In this document: one piece after another, positions 6,953 through 13,316 of the stretch
Numbering within the stretch: position 1 is the stretch's first letter
Layout: every line of letters starts with the position of its first letter
Source: Micavibrio aeruginosavorus
GTDB lineage: Bacteria > Pseudomonadota > Alphaproteobacteria > Micavibrionales > Micavibrionaceae
DNA length: 16,244 bases
Direction of reading: 5' to 3'
Assembly (NCBI GenBank): GCA_003241475.1
Contig: QFQB01000040.1
Span: forward strand, 1 to 16,244
Notes under the pieces: model-generated
Told to the model about the DNA's origin: nothing
The model's database searches: none
What the model saw: only the letters and a program-made list of their open reading frames with translations
Made by a program: the position numbers and the translations under genes

Positions 6953-7873
6953 ATGAAAAGACAAGTTTTCCGCTTTTTCGCCCTCGCCGCCCTGCTTGGC
7001 AGCGTTGCCCTGCCTGCCGCCTGCGCGAGCCTTGATAACGAATATGACGAGATCACCGCCGAACGCATCGCCCGCCCAGCCTTTATGGTCGAGCGCCGCC
7101 TTGAATCCGGCGGAATGGATTTCCAGCTGTGGGAACGGATGCACAAACGCTATGCGCCAGCCAACATCTATATCGAAGGCGATGGCCAGCCAACATATTT
7201 GAACCGCGATGTCAGTGAAGATCCGACACCGGACAATCCCGTGGCCCTGCATCTTGCCAGCCGCGACAACGCCGACAACCTTGTCTATATATCCCGTCCC
7301 TGCCAGTTCCGCGAATCTCCTGACACCAAGGTTTGCTCCGACAAGCTCTGGAGCACGCGCCGTTTCGGGCCCGAAGTCATCGCGGCCTATAATCAGGCGA
7401 TCGACGAGATCAAGTTGCGCTATGACATCACCGAATTCAACCTGATCGGCTATGACGGCGGCGCAAACATTGCAGCCGTGATCGCCACAACGCGCGAGGA
7501 TGTCGCCTCGCTCCGCACCGTCGCGGGAGATTTGAACCCCGCCGTGGTCCTGCCGCAAACCGGACAGGTTCTGGATGCCGACAACCTCAAAGCGCCGGAT
7601 ATCGCGCCGGCTCTTGCCAAAACCCCGCAACATCACTTCGTGGGCGCGGGCGATGAAGTAACGCCGCCCTCGGTTTATCATTCCTTCCGCCAAGCTATGG
7701 GCGATTCCGAATGCGTGCATTATTCATTGGTGCAGGACGCCGACCACGAACGCGGCTGGGTCGAAAAATGGCCCGAACTTCTGAAAGCCCCGATCGATTG
7801 CCCGCCGCCCTATGTGCCGGTGGAATTGCCGCCCGTTCCCAAGCACATCAGCAAGGACGGCCCGAACAAATAA
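6953..7873 (+). CDS. Exported alpha/beta-hydrolase-like protein with Asp in the nucleophile elbow
   Basis: Starting at the ATG at 6953 the protein has 306 residues; an upstream in-frame TTG adds six residues before the basic N terminus and is unlikely. A signal peptide (1-24) ends LPAACAS; Cys24 could be lipidated, but Pro at -3 makes this a poor lipobox. Blocks recalling a proteobacterial family of alpha/beta-hydrolase lipoproteins are seen: VYISRPCQFR (111-120), CSDKLWSTRRFGPEVI (128-143), and the elbow FNLIGYDGGANIAAVIA (162-178). The elbow normally reads G-x-S-G-G, whereas here residue 168 is Asp. The other triad candidates remain: Asp234 in GAGDEVTPP and His265 in DADHERGW. Substrate unknown. 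A terminator directly follows the stop. Confidence 0.82.
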   Translation: MKRQVFRFFALAALLGSVALPAACASLDNEYDEITAERIARPAFMVERRLESGGMDFQLWERMHKRYAPANIYIEGDGQPTYLNRDVSEDPTPDNPVALHLASRDNADNLVYISRPCQFRESPDTKVCSDKLWSTRRFGPEVIAAYNQAIDEIKLRYDITEFNLIGYDGGANIAAVIATTREDVASLRTVAGDLNPAVVLPQTGQVLDADNLKAPDIAPALAKTPQHHFVGAGDEVTPPSVYHSFRQAMGDSECVHYSLVQDADHERGWVEKWPELLKAPIDCPPPYVPVELPPVPKHISKDGPNK

Positions 7874-7875
7874 TG

Positions 7876-7901
7876 AAAAAGCCGCCGAAAGGCGGTTTTT
7901 T
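7876..7901 (+). terminator. Intrinsic terminator with a GAAA tetraloop
   Basis: CCGCC (7882-7886) pairs with GGCGG (7891-7895) around a GAAA loop, extended by a G-T wobble and an A5/T5 pairing, and followed by a six-T run. It starts 3 bases after the stop of the hydrolase-like gene. The flanking A run lets it work in reverse too. Confidence 0.88.
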
Positions 7902-7943
7902 ATTGGGAATGGTTTTCTGCGCGGCTTCGTTTAATATAATGAA

Positions 7944-8525
7944 ATGAAAACACGCATCGCTCTCATGGCCGCCCTGATGTTCCTGCTCGCTCCGCAAGCG
8001 GCCATGGCCGCCGACGCTTATGCCACGCACAACGTCAATCTGCGGGCAGGCCCCGATGGCGGTTATCCGGTCGTCGATGTCTTGCGCGCAGGCGAAAAGG
8101 TGGAATTGCTCGGCTGTCTGGACGGCTATCAATGGTGCGAGGTCGAAACCCGCTACGAAGAGCGCGGATGGATTTACGCCCCCTATCTGCAAACGACCTA
8201 TAACAACCAGCGCATCACGATCATCGAATCCAAGCCTTACGGCGGCACGCATGTCGTGATCTTCCAACCGAGCCAGTATTGGAACAGCTACTACCGCAAC
8301 AAGGATTTCTATCGCTACCGCGACCGCTGGATCCCGCGCGATGCAAGCCATCACGATCATGACTGGGATAATGATGATGACGATGACCACGGGCATCACG
8401 GTAGCAATAATCCGCGACCAAAACCGCAGCCTGTTGTGAAAGAGTTGCCAAAGGAGCCATCTATGAAGATGCCCGGCAACAGCAAATACAATCCGCTCTG
8501 CCCGATCGGCGTAAACAAGTGCTGA
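7944..8525 (+). CDS. Exported bacterial SH3-domain protein with a His/Asp-rich tail
   Basis: The 193-residue product has a cleavable signal peptide (1-22, ending AAMA) and then a bacterial SH3 domain at about residues 26-84, with the typical NVNLRAGPDGGYPVVDVL opening, the GCLDGYQWCEV core (Cys58, Cys65) and the GWIYAPYL close. Such domains usually bind peptidoglycan or other envelope ligands. Beyond it lie an aromatic-rich stretch (109-131), a His/Asp-rich low-complexity run (133-153), which could bind metal ions, and a Pro/Lys-rich tail with Cys186 and Cys193. A perfect TATAAT at 7935-7940 stands 3 bases before the ATG, too close to serve this start as a normal -10 box. Its last codons overlap the GTG of the methyltransferase gene. 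Confidence 0.85.
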   Translation: MKTRIALMAALMFLLAPQAAMAADAYATHNVNLRAGPDGGYPVVDVLRAGEKVELLGCLDGYQWCEVETRYEERGWIYAPYLQTTYNNQRITIIESKPYGGTHVVIFQPSQYWNSYYRNKDFYRYRDRWIPRDASHHDHDWDNDDDDDHGHHGSNNPRPKPQPVVKELPKEPSMKMPGNSKYNPLCPIGVNKC

Positions 8526-9667
8526 ACGATTTTCTCAAGACGTTGCAAGCCAGCGTGAATGACGGCACATTCGTGAAGCTCGCGCTTGGCGGCTATATTG
8601 GCGGCGAACCGGATTTGAAAAAAATCGCGGTCCGCAAAGTCGTGATTAAAAGAGAAGACAAACTTTCTTTTACCTATAGCTACAAAACACGCGACATCGT
8701 CAAAAACTACGCAATCGGTGAAGCCTCGGAAAAAATTGCAGACTTCCTGCAAAACGGATTCAAGACCGCCACGCTCTTCACAACGGCCTTCGACTTATCC
8801 TATCCCGCTATGAAACGCGCCAAGGCAAGCATTGAAACGGTGCCTTCTTCCGATCACGATCAGGCCAAAAAACGATTGGTGCAAACGGCAGGAAAGCAGT
8901 ATCTGCAGGATTTGAAGATCACCGACGCCAAGGGCGAGGTGTTCAAGAATGCACAAGACAAATACCGCCAGATCGATAAATATATCGAGATATTGAGCGG
9001 CCTTCTCAAAGATATCCCGCCGGAAAAAATTAAAAAAATCGTCGATATGGGTGCTGGAAAAGGATACCTCACCTTCGCGCTTTACGATTACCTGAACAAT
9101 AAAATCCGCGTTGATGCCCGCGTGATCGGCGTTGAATACAGACAGGATCTGGTTGATCTATGCAGTAGCATTGCCAAAAAATCGGCGTTCTCCGGATTGG
9201 AGTTCGTGCAGGGAACGGTCGAAAATTACGATGCGGCAGGCACAAATGTCCTGATCGCGCTTCACGCCTGCGATACGGCCACGGACGATGCCATATACAA
9301 AGGCATAACAGCTGGCGCTGAACTGATCGTCGTTGCCCCTTGTTGCCACAAGCAAATCCGCAGACAGATTGAGGCCGGAAAGAAACAAAACGATCTTGAT
9401 TTCCTGATGAAGCACGGAATCTTTGTCGAACGGGAAGCAGAAATGGTCACGGACGCCTTGCGCGCCCTGCTCCTTGAATATGCCGGCTACAGCGTGAAAG
9501 TATTCGAGTTTATCTCGGATTCGCATACGCCCAAAAACGTGATGATCGTGGCCAGCAAAAACGCCAAGGCCAATCCCCACAATCATGTCGTTCTTGAAAA
9601 AATTAAATCCGCAAAAAATTATTTCGGGATCGATTATCATCATCTGGAAAGGATGATGGGAATTTAG
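8519..9667 (+). CDS. Class I SAM-dependent methyltransferase, Methyltransf_32 (RRNAD1/METTL25) type
   Basis: The 382-residue frame opens with GTG at 8519, overlapping the end of the SH3 gene by 7 bases (GTGCTGA); no ATG is available before residue 98, which lies inside the conserved region, so GTG is preferred. Motif I, VDMGAGKGYLT (175-185), binds S-adenosylmethionine; VIGVEYRQDLVDLC (202-215) is motif II. LIALHACDTATDDAI (245-259) and VVAPCCHKQ (271-279) are the marks of the Methyltransf_32 group, best known from eukaryotic RRNAD1 and METTL25. The N-terminal 150 residues form a separate domain, possibly for substrate binding (GGYIGGEPDLKKI, SYKTRD). The bacterial substrate is not known to me; RNA is a reasonable guess. 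Cotranscription with the SH3 gene is suggested only by the overlap. Confidence 0.85.
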   Translation: MLNDFLKTLQASVNDGTFVKLALGGYIGGEPDLKKIAVRKVVIKREDKLSFTYSYKTRDIVKNYAIGEASEKIADFLQNGFKTATLFTTAFDLSYPAMKRAKASIETVPSSDHDQAKKRLVQTAGKQYLQDLKITDAKGEVFKNAQDKYRQIDKYIEILSGLLKDIPPEKIKKIVDMGAGKGYLTFALYDYLNNKIRVDARVIGVEYRQDLVDLCSSIAKKSAFSGLEFVQGTVENYDAAGTNVLIALHACDTATDDAIYKGITAGAELIVVAPCCHKQIRRQIEAGKKQNDLDFLMKHGIFVEREAEMVTDALRALLLEYAGYSVKVFEFISDSHTPKNVMIVASKNAKANPHNHVVLEKIKSAKNYFGIDYHHLERMMGI

Positions 9668-9867
9668 ATATCCTTGCCCCCGGAAACCTGCTCCGTCAAT
9701 TCGGAAAGCAACGAGTGCATGGCAATACCAAGAAGATGGGAGGCCGCATCCAACTCTTCATCGTCCAGCCTTTCTTTCAAACGATGCATATCGATCCATA
9801 ACGCCCCCAAGGCTGCTGCATTATGTGAACAACTAGGACGAGTATAATTTCCTTGTGCTATCTTCAT
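9664..9867 (-). CDS. Small hypothetical protein
   Basis: A 67-residue minus-strand frame whose stop overlaps the last 4 bases of the convergent methyltransferase gene. The product is predicted to be mostly helical and acidic in the C-terminal half (MHRLKERLDDEELDAASHLLGIAMHSLLSELTE read in parts), with no signal or membrane segment. A GGGAA element about 7 bases upstream of the ATG at 9867 may act as ribosome site. I know no homologue. Even length and helix periodicity favour a real gene, but a chance frame is possible. Confidence 0.5.
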   Translation of the reverse strand: MKIAQGNYTRPSCSHNAAALGALWIDMHRLKERLDDEELDAASHLLGIAMHSLLSELTEQVSGGKDI

Positions 9868-10023
9868 GGCCGATTCCCGATTTTTAAAAACTCTTGTTTC
9901 GTTGGTTAGTCCAGGTTCCTTGTAACGTATTGATTTTAGTCATTATTATTAGACGTAATAGTTATAGACTTTGCACGATGACTATAGAAATATAGCACAT
10001 GGGTGTAATATTCAAACATTTTA

Positions 10024-10060
10024 AGTGATTAAAATACACGATAGAGTGATAAAAGTACAT
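10024..10060 (+). promoter_or_regulatory. Two 21-bp-phased direct repeats ahead of the XRE regulator (candidate operator)
   Basis: AGTGATTAAAATACAC (10024-10039) and AGTGATAAAAGTACAT (10045-10060) match at 13 of 16 bases and start 21 bp apart, two helical turns, so two regulator molecules would bind the same face. The second copy ends 13 bases before the ATG of the regulator, a position that fits autorepression. The shared core GTGATwAAAnnACA recurs, on the opposite strand, in the palindrome at 10759-10775. Confidence 0.5.
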
Positions 10061-10073
10061 AGGACGACGCAAC

Positions 10074-10724
10074 ATGCTAAAACCTGAACAAAGCCGGGCC
10101 GCCAGAGGATTATTGGGCTGGACGCAACAAGATCTCGCCGAAGCCAGCGGCGTGCATAAAAACCTCATTTTGAAATTCGAGCGCGGCGGCGCGGACATTC
10201 TGGCGACCAGCCTAGAGGTTATCAATCAAGCATTTGAAAGAGCCGAAATAGAATTTCCGGATAGCGTCAGCGTTCGAAAAAAAACCGATCATGTGGAATT
10301 GTTGAAAGGCGAAGACGCTCTAAAACGTCTCTGGCAGGATATTCTGAACACATTGAAAAGCGATGGGGGCGAGGTTCTTATTACGAATGTGGATGAGAAA
10401 CGCACCGAAAACATTGAAAAGAAAGCGTTGCATGATCATCTAAATGCCCTCAAAGAAAATAATATCACTGAACGCCTTCTGTCCTGCGTCGATGATACTT
10501 ATTTCCTGATGCCACAAGAATGCTATCGCTGGATATCCAAAGAACTTTTCACGTTCGGAACATCGACCTACGTCTACAAAGACAAAGTGGCCATGCAACT
10601 TTGGCAATCATCCATGATCATTCTGGTTCATAGCCGTGAGGCCTACATGGCGGAAAAAGCCCGCTTCGAGGACCTTTGGAGCCGTGCCATGCTCCCCCCT
10701 ACGAAAATCGTTAACAATCCTTAA
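10074..10724 (+). CDS. XRE-family transcriptional regulator with a C-terminal sensor-like domain
   Basis: The 216-residue protein starts with a helix-turn-helix of the XRE/Cro type (residues 1-60): TQQDLAEASGVHKNLILKFERG (17-38, two helices and turn) is the DNA-reading part. The remaining 75-210 form a separate alpha/beta domain with ITNVDEKR, a helix, ECYRWISKELF, YVYKDKVAMQLWQ, IILVHSREAYMAEKARFEDLW. The strand-helix order, the KDKVA step and the final FExLW resemble the phospholipase-D-like effector domains of TrmB and similar regulators, which bind small ligands rather than cut lipids; this is an eye-made resemblance. AGGA at 10061-10064 may serve as ribosome site. It probably controls itself and the following gene, judging by the shared sites at 10024-10060 and 10759-10775. 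Confidence 0.82.
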   Translation: MLKPEQSRAARGLLGWTQQDLAEASGVHKNLILKFERGGADILATSLEVINQAFERAEIEFPDSVSVRKKTDHVELLKGEDALKRLWQDILNTLKSDGGEVLITNVDEKRTENIEKKALHDHLNALKENNITERLLSCVDDTYFLMPQECYRWISKELFTFGTSTYVYKDKVAMQLWQSSMIILVHSREAYMAEKARFEDLWSRAMLPPTKIVNNP

Positions 10725-10739
10725 CAATACTGTTAGCAT

Positions 10740-10757
10740 GTGCAAAAAGCACTTTTT
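10740..10757 (+). terminator. Weak hairpin plus T tract after the XRE regulator
   Basis: GTGC-AAAAA-GCAC followed by TTTTT lies 15 bases after the regulator stop. A second small pairing, TAACA-ATAC-TGTTA, covers the stop itself (10722-10735). Stems are only 4-5 bp, so this is at most a leaky terminator. Confidence 0.3.
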
Positions 10758-10758
10758 C

Positions 10759-10775
10759 ATGTGATTTAATCACAT
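10759..10775. promoter_or_regulatory. 17-bp perfect palindrome upstream of the DUF2156-like gene (candidate operator)
   Basis: ATGTGATTTAATCACAT is perfectly symmetrical about its central base. Read on the minus strand it gives TGTGATTAAATCACA, which matches the first repeat ahead of the regulator at 12 of 15 bases. The site sits 97 to 81 bases before the preferred start at 10856. It also looks like a CRP/FNR-class half-site pair (TGTGA...TCACA), though with a 5-base rather than 6-base spacer. Confidence 0.5.
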
Positions 10776-10855
10776 ATTAATAATTTCCATATACATATCT
10801 TCCCGTGGGGATGCAAAGCAAGGTTGTGCCAAGCATCGCAATTTTGGGGAAGAGT

Positions 10856-11809
10856 ATGTTGTTGCTGGACAAAGCGTTAGAGCTTGCGAGGGTGTTTGGG
10901 GAGAAAAGCGTCCGCCATGCGGATAGCTTTGTGAACTCGCTCCCCTACTACCTTTTGACCAGCCGCAATAAGGCGCAGATATATACCAATGGTCATAGCC
11001 ATGTCGTGACGGCCCACCACCCGCATCAAAACGGAACGATCATGATTTTCCCCGAAATCGGGGATGGCGCATCCTTAACAGCCGACATTTTGACGGGGTT
11101 TGCGCACAAACCCGAGACAGTCATGCTCGCCCGCTACACCATGAAAGATCTCGAAAAGCTACAACAGGGCCTCGCCGCAAAAGTCGAAAGCCCGGACATT
11201 ACGTTTACAAGGATTGAAGACCACAGCCTTGATTGGATTTATCCATCGCACATTATCGATACGAAAACGACTTCCGAGATGCAAGGCGGTGAGTTCGAAA
11301 AACTCCGTAATAAATTCAATAAGGTTGTAAATACAGTGAGCATCGAGCCGCTTTCCAGCCCGACAGCCACTCGATCCATCAAGGCAGCTTTGCATTTTTG
11401 GATCGGAAGCCTTATCGCTACAGGAGATGAAAACGCGCAAGACAAAATGGGTTTCTATGAGTGCCTGATAAACAACATTCAAAAATATCCCGGCCTATTC
11501 GACGGCTTTGTTGTCCACAACGGGTGCGAACCCGTCGGCTTTACCGTCTGGGATGTTGTTATGGACGATACAGCAAATTCACTGGCGAGCTTAAGCCGCA
11601 GATCCATCAAAGGTCTTTCGGAATTCCAAATTGTTACGGCGTGCCGTAAATTGAACGAACAAGGGATCGGCTTCTACAATATGGGTGGCTCAGAAACAAA
11701 AAATCTGGACTTGCATAAATTGAAATTCAGGCCGACAGAGTCTGTGGAAATGGCCTCCTACCAGATTAACTGCAAAAGGCCGGCCTATCGGGTGATCGAT
11801 CTGGAATAA
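10856..11809 (+). CDS. DUF2156-like (GNAT-fold) acyl/aminoacyltransferase-like protein
   Basis: The best start is the ATG at 10856, preceded by GGGGAAGAG at a proper distance. Upstream in-frame GTG (10805) and ATG (10811) have no usable ribosome site and add only 17 residues. The resulting 317-residue protein has an N-terminal half ending in IYPSHIIDTKTTSEMQGGEF, then EKLRNKFNKVVNTV (148-161), the hallmark basic stretch of DUF2156 proteins, and a second half with VVHNGCEPVGFTVWDVV (219-235) and FYNMGGSETKNLDLHKLKF (273-291), the GNAT-type end where the acyl donor binds. DUF2156 includes the catalytic domain of lysyl-phosphatidylglycerol synthases, but no membrane part is present here, so the substrate is open. 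A regulator gene lies immediately upstream with matching DNA sites, so it is probably its target. Confidence 0.8.
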   Translation: MLLLDKALELARVFGEKSVRHADSFVNSLPYYLLTSRNKAQIYTNGHSHVVTAHHPHQNGTIMIFPEIGDGASLTADILTGFAHKPETVMLARYTMKDLEKLQQGLAAKVESPDITFTRIEDHSLDWIYPSHIIDTKTTSEMQGGEFEKLRNKFNKVVNTVSIEPLSSPTATRSIKAALHFWIGSLIATGDENAQDKMGFYECLINNIQKYPGLFDGFVVHNGCEPVGFTVWDVVMDDTANSLASLSRRSIKGLSEFQIVTACRKLNEQGIGFYNMGGSETKNLDLHKLKFRPTESVEMASYQINCKRPAYRVIDLE

Positions 11810-11828
11810 GGACGGTTCACAGATCAAA

Positions 11829-11903
<75 letters not shown>

Positions 11904-12113
11904 GAACCCCATAAAGTGCGTGGAAACTACAATATAATTTTAAGGCTGTCATCCCCGAATTTTGGCAAAATAATAGAACCAAAACCCGTGGTTATCCTTG
12001 AGTTTCCAACTGATTAGAGGATGGCAATACGGATAGATGGCATGAAGATCGTTCCCGATGCTCCATGGCAGATGGGACCCGTAAAAAACGGCGGAAAACG
12101 GCGAGAAAATCCT

Positions 12114-12142
12114 TTAAATCTCAGAGGCTTTTGTCCTATAGT
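12114..12142 (+). promoter_or_regulatory. Candidate promoter for the small protein - dcd - murA run
   Basis: TATAGT (12137-12142), a 5-of-6 match to the -10 box, follows TTAAAT (12114-12119) after 17 bases; the -35 match is poor. Predicted initiation near 12149 leaves about 23 bases before the GTG at 12172 and argues against the earlier TTG at 12154. Just upstream AAAACGGCG occurs twice, 10 bp apart (12085-12093, 12095-12103), possibly an activator site. Confidence 0.4.
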
Positions 12143-12171
12143 CGCCATACTTTTTGGAAAATGAGGCGGCT

Positions 12172-12339
12172 GTGTCGAACAATCTGACCGAGAGCGGCCG
12201 CAAAGCCGCAGAACTCAAGGCGCAAAAACGCGCCGCCGCCTTACGTGAAAACCTGAAAAGACGAAAAAACAGCGAAGCCTTGCGTGCAGGCATGGCCGCT
12301 AAAGGGGAAAAGAATGCAGAACCTGAAAACCGCGAATGA
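12172..12339 (+). CDS. Small basic protein upstream of dcd
   Basis: The preferred start is GTG at 12172, with GAGG 5 bases before it; the TTG at 12154 lies almost on the predicted transcription start. The 55-residue product is almost entirely helical and highly charged, with a repetitive Lys/Arg/Ala pattern (ELKAQKRAAALRENLKRRKN). Small proteins with an AALRxNLxRRK core occur beside dcd or similar genes in other alphaproteobacteria, as far as I recall; function unknown. Its end overlaps the dcd start by 26 bases, so the two are translated from one message. The strongly basic helix could bind nucleic acid, but this is a guess. Confidence 0.65.
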   Translation: MSNNLTESGRKAAELKAQKRAAALRENLKRRKNSEALRAGMAAKGEKNAEPENRE

Positions 12340-12943
12340 CGACGATGTGAAAGCGGCTCAGGCCGCCAAAATGCTCCCCGGCATTCTGGCCGACCACCAG
12401 ATCCGCGAGCTTTCAGTGAACGAAGGCATGATCGAACCGTTCGTCGAAAAACAAAACCATGACGGTGTGATTTCTTATGGCCTGTCCTCTTACGGCTATG
12501 ATGCCCGTTGCTCGAACGAGTTCAAAATCTTCACGAATGTCGATAGCGCGGTTGTTGACCCGAAGAATTTCAGCAGCCAGAGCTTCGTGGACCGCGAAAC
12601 GGATGTCTGCATCATCCCGCCGAACTCTTTCGTGCTGACCCGTTCCGTCGAATATTTCCGCATTCCAAAAGATGTGCTCGTTATCTGCCTTGGCAAATCC
12701 ACCTATGCGCGTTGCGGTTTGATCGTGAATGTCACGCCGCTGGAACCTGGCTGGGAAGGTCATGTAACGCTGGAAATTTCCAACACCACGCCTTTGCCCG
12801 CAAAAGTCTACGCCAATGAGGGCCTGTGCCAGTTCCTGTTTTTCAAAGGATCGGACAAATGCGAGGTCTCCTACGCCGACCGCGCCGGAAAATACATGGG
12901 CCAGCGCGGGGTTACGCTACCAAGAATGAAAGAAACCAAATAA
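12314..12943 (+). CDS. dcd: dCTP deaminase
   Basis: Dcd turns dCTP into dUTP, the first step to dTTP. Key blocks are intact: SYGLSSYGYDAR (54-65), KIFTNVDSAVVDP (71-83), GKSTYARCG (127-135), PLEPGWEGHVTLEISNTTPLP (142-162 with the catalytic Glu154) and the closing YADRAGKYMGQRGVTLPR. I chose the ATG at 12314 because AAAGGGGA lies 6 bases before it; this gives 209 residues, about 20 more than most family members. A start at residue 20 (12371) would give the normal length but has a weaker ribosome site. The dgt gene at the other end of the window acts on the same nucleotide pool. The gene overlaps the small basic ORF and precedes an unknown gene and murA. Confidence 0.96.
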   Translation: MQNLKTANDDDVKAAQAAKMLPGILADHQIRELSVNEGMIEPFVEKQNHDGVISYGLSSYGYDARCSNEFKIFTNVDSAVVDPKNFSSQSFVDRETDVCIIPPNSFVLTRSVEYFRIPKDVLVICLGKSTYARCGLIVNVTPLEPGWEGHVTLEISNTTPLPAKVYANEGLCQFLFFKGSDKCEVSYADRAGKYMGQRGVTLPRMKETK

Positions 12944-12966
12944 GGTTACAAAAGGAAGAGTACGCT

Positions 12967-13308
12967 ATGAAATTCGATTTCGACGTTGTTGTTGATAAAG
13001 GAAAAAACCGTTTCTGTGGCAAGAAACGCCTGTTCGATGAATTGCCTGTGGCCGACCTTGATGGCGCAGACATCGCCATTCGTCGCAACGGCGAAAACAT
13101 TGCGCAAGGAACGCTAAAACTCGAAGATCGCCGGCACGGTCTGCATCTGACATGTGCAGGGCTGGGCGTAGCAGGTCTCCAGGACGGTCAGTCGTTGAGC
13201 GCCACATTCCTTCAAAACCATGACTGCGTGGTCGTATTCCCGAAAGCGGAAAAAAATACAGGCGAACTGGACCGCTTCCTCAAGGCCCTGCCCAAAACAA
13301 CCATCTAA
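12967..13308 (+). CDS. Hypothetical protein between dcd and murA
   Basis: I do not recognise this 113-residue protein. It has no signal peptide or membrane segment and seems to be a small beta-rich domain: FDFDVVVDKG, ADIAIRRNGENIAQGTLKLED and HGLHLTCAGLG look like strands, followed by a short helix GELDRFLKAL near the end. AAGGAAG precedes the ATG at 12967. Spacing of 23 bases to dcd and 8 bases to murA puts it inside one operon. A longer frame opening upstream inside dcd is not needed. Histidine or peptidoglycan roles are not indicated by anything visible. Confidence 0.78.
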   Translation: MKFDFDVVVDKGKNRFCGKKRLFDELPVADLDGADIAIRRNGENIAQGTLKLEDRRHGLHLTCAGLGVAGLQDGQSLSATFLQNHDCVVVFPKAEKNTGELDRFLKALPKTTI

Positions 13309-13316
13309 AGGCTAAA

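Noticed and set aside
6944..7720. Minus-strand frame of 258 residues opposite the hydrolase-like gene
   Set aside because: The plus strand carries the signal peptide and hydrolase motifs and is closed by a terminator; the minus frame has no features.
9962..10225. Minus-strand frame across the regulator promoter and start
   Set aside because: It covers the operator-like repeats and the HTH coding region; no ribosome site or protein family match is seen.
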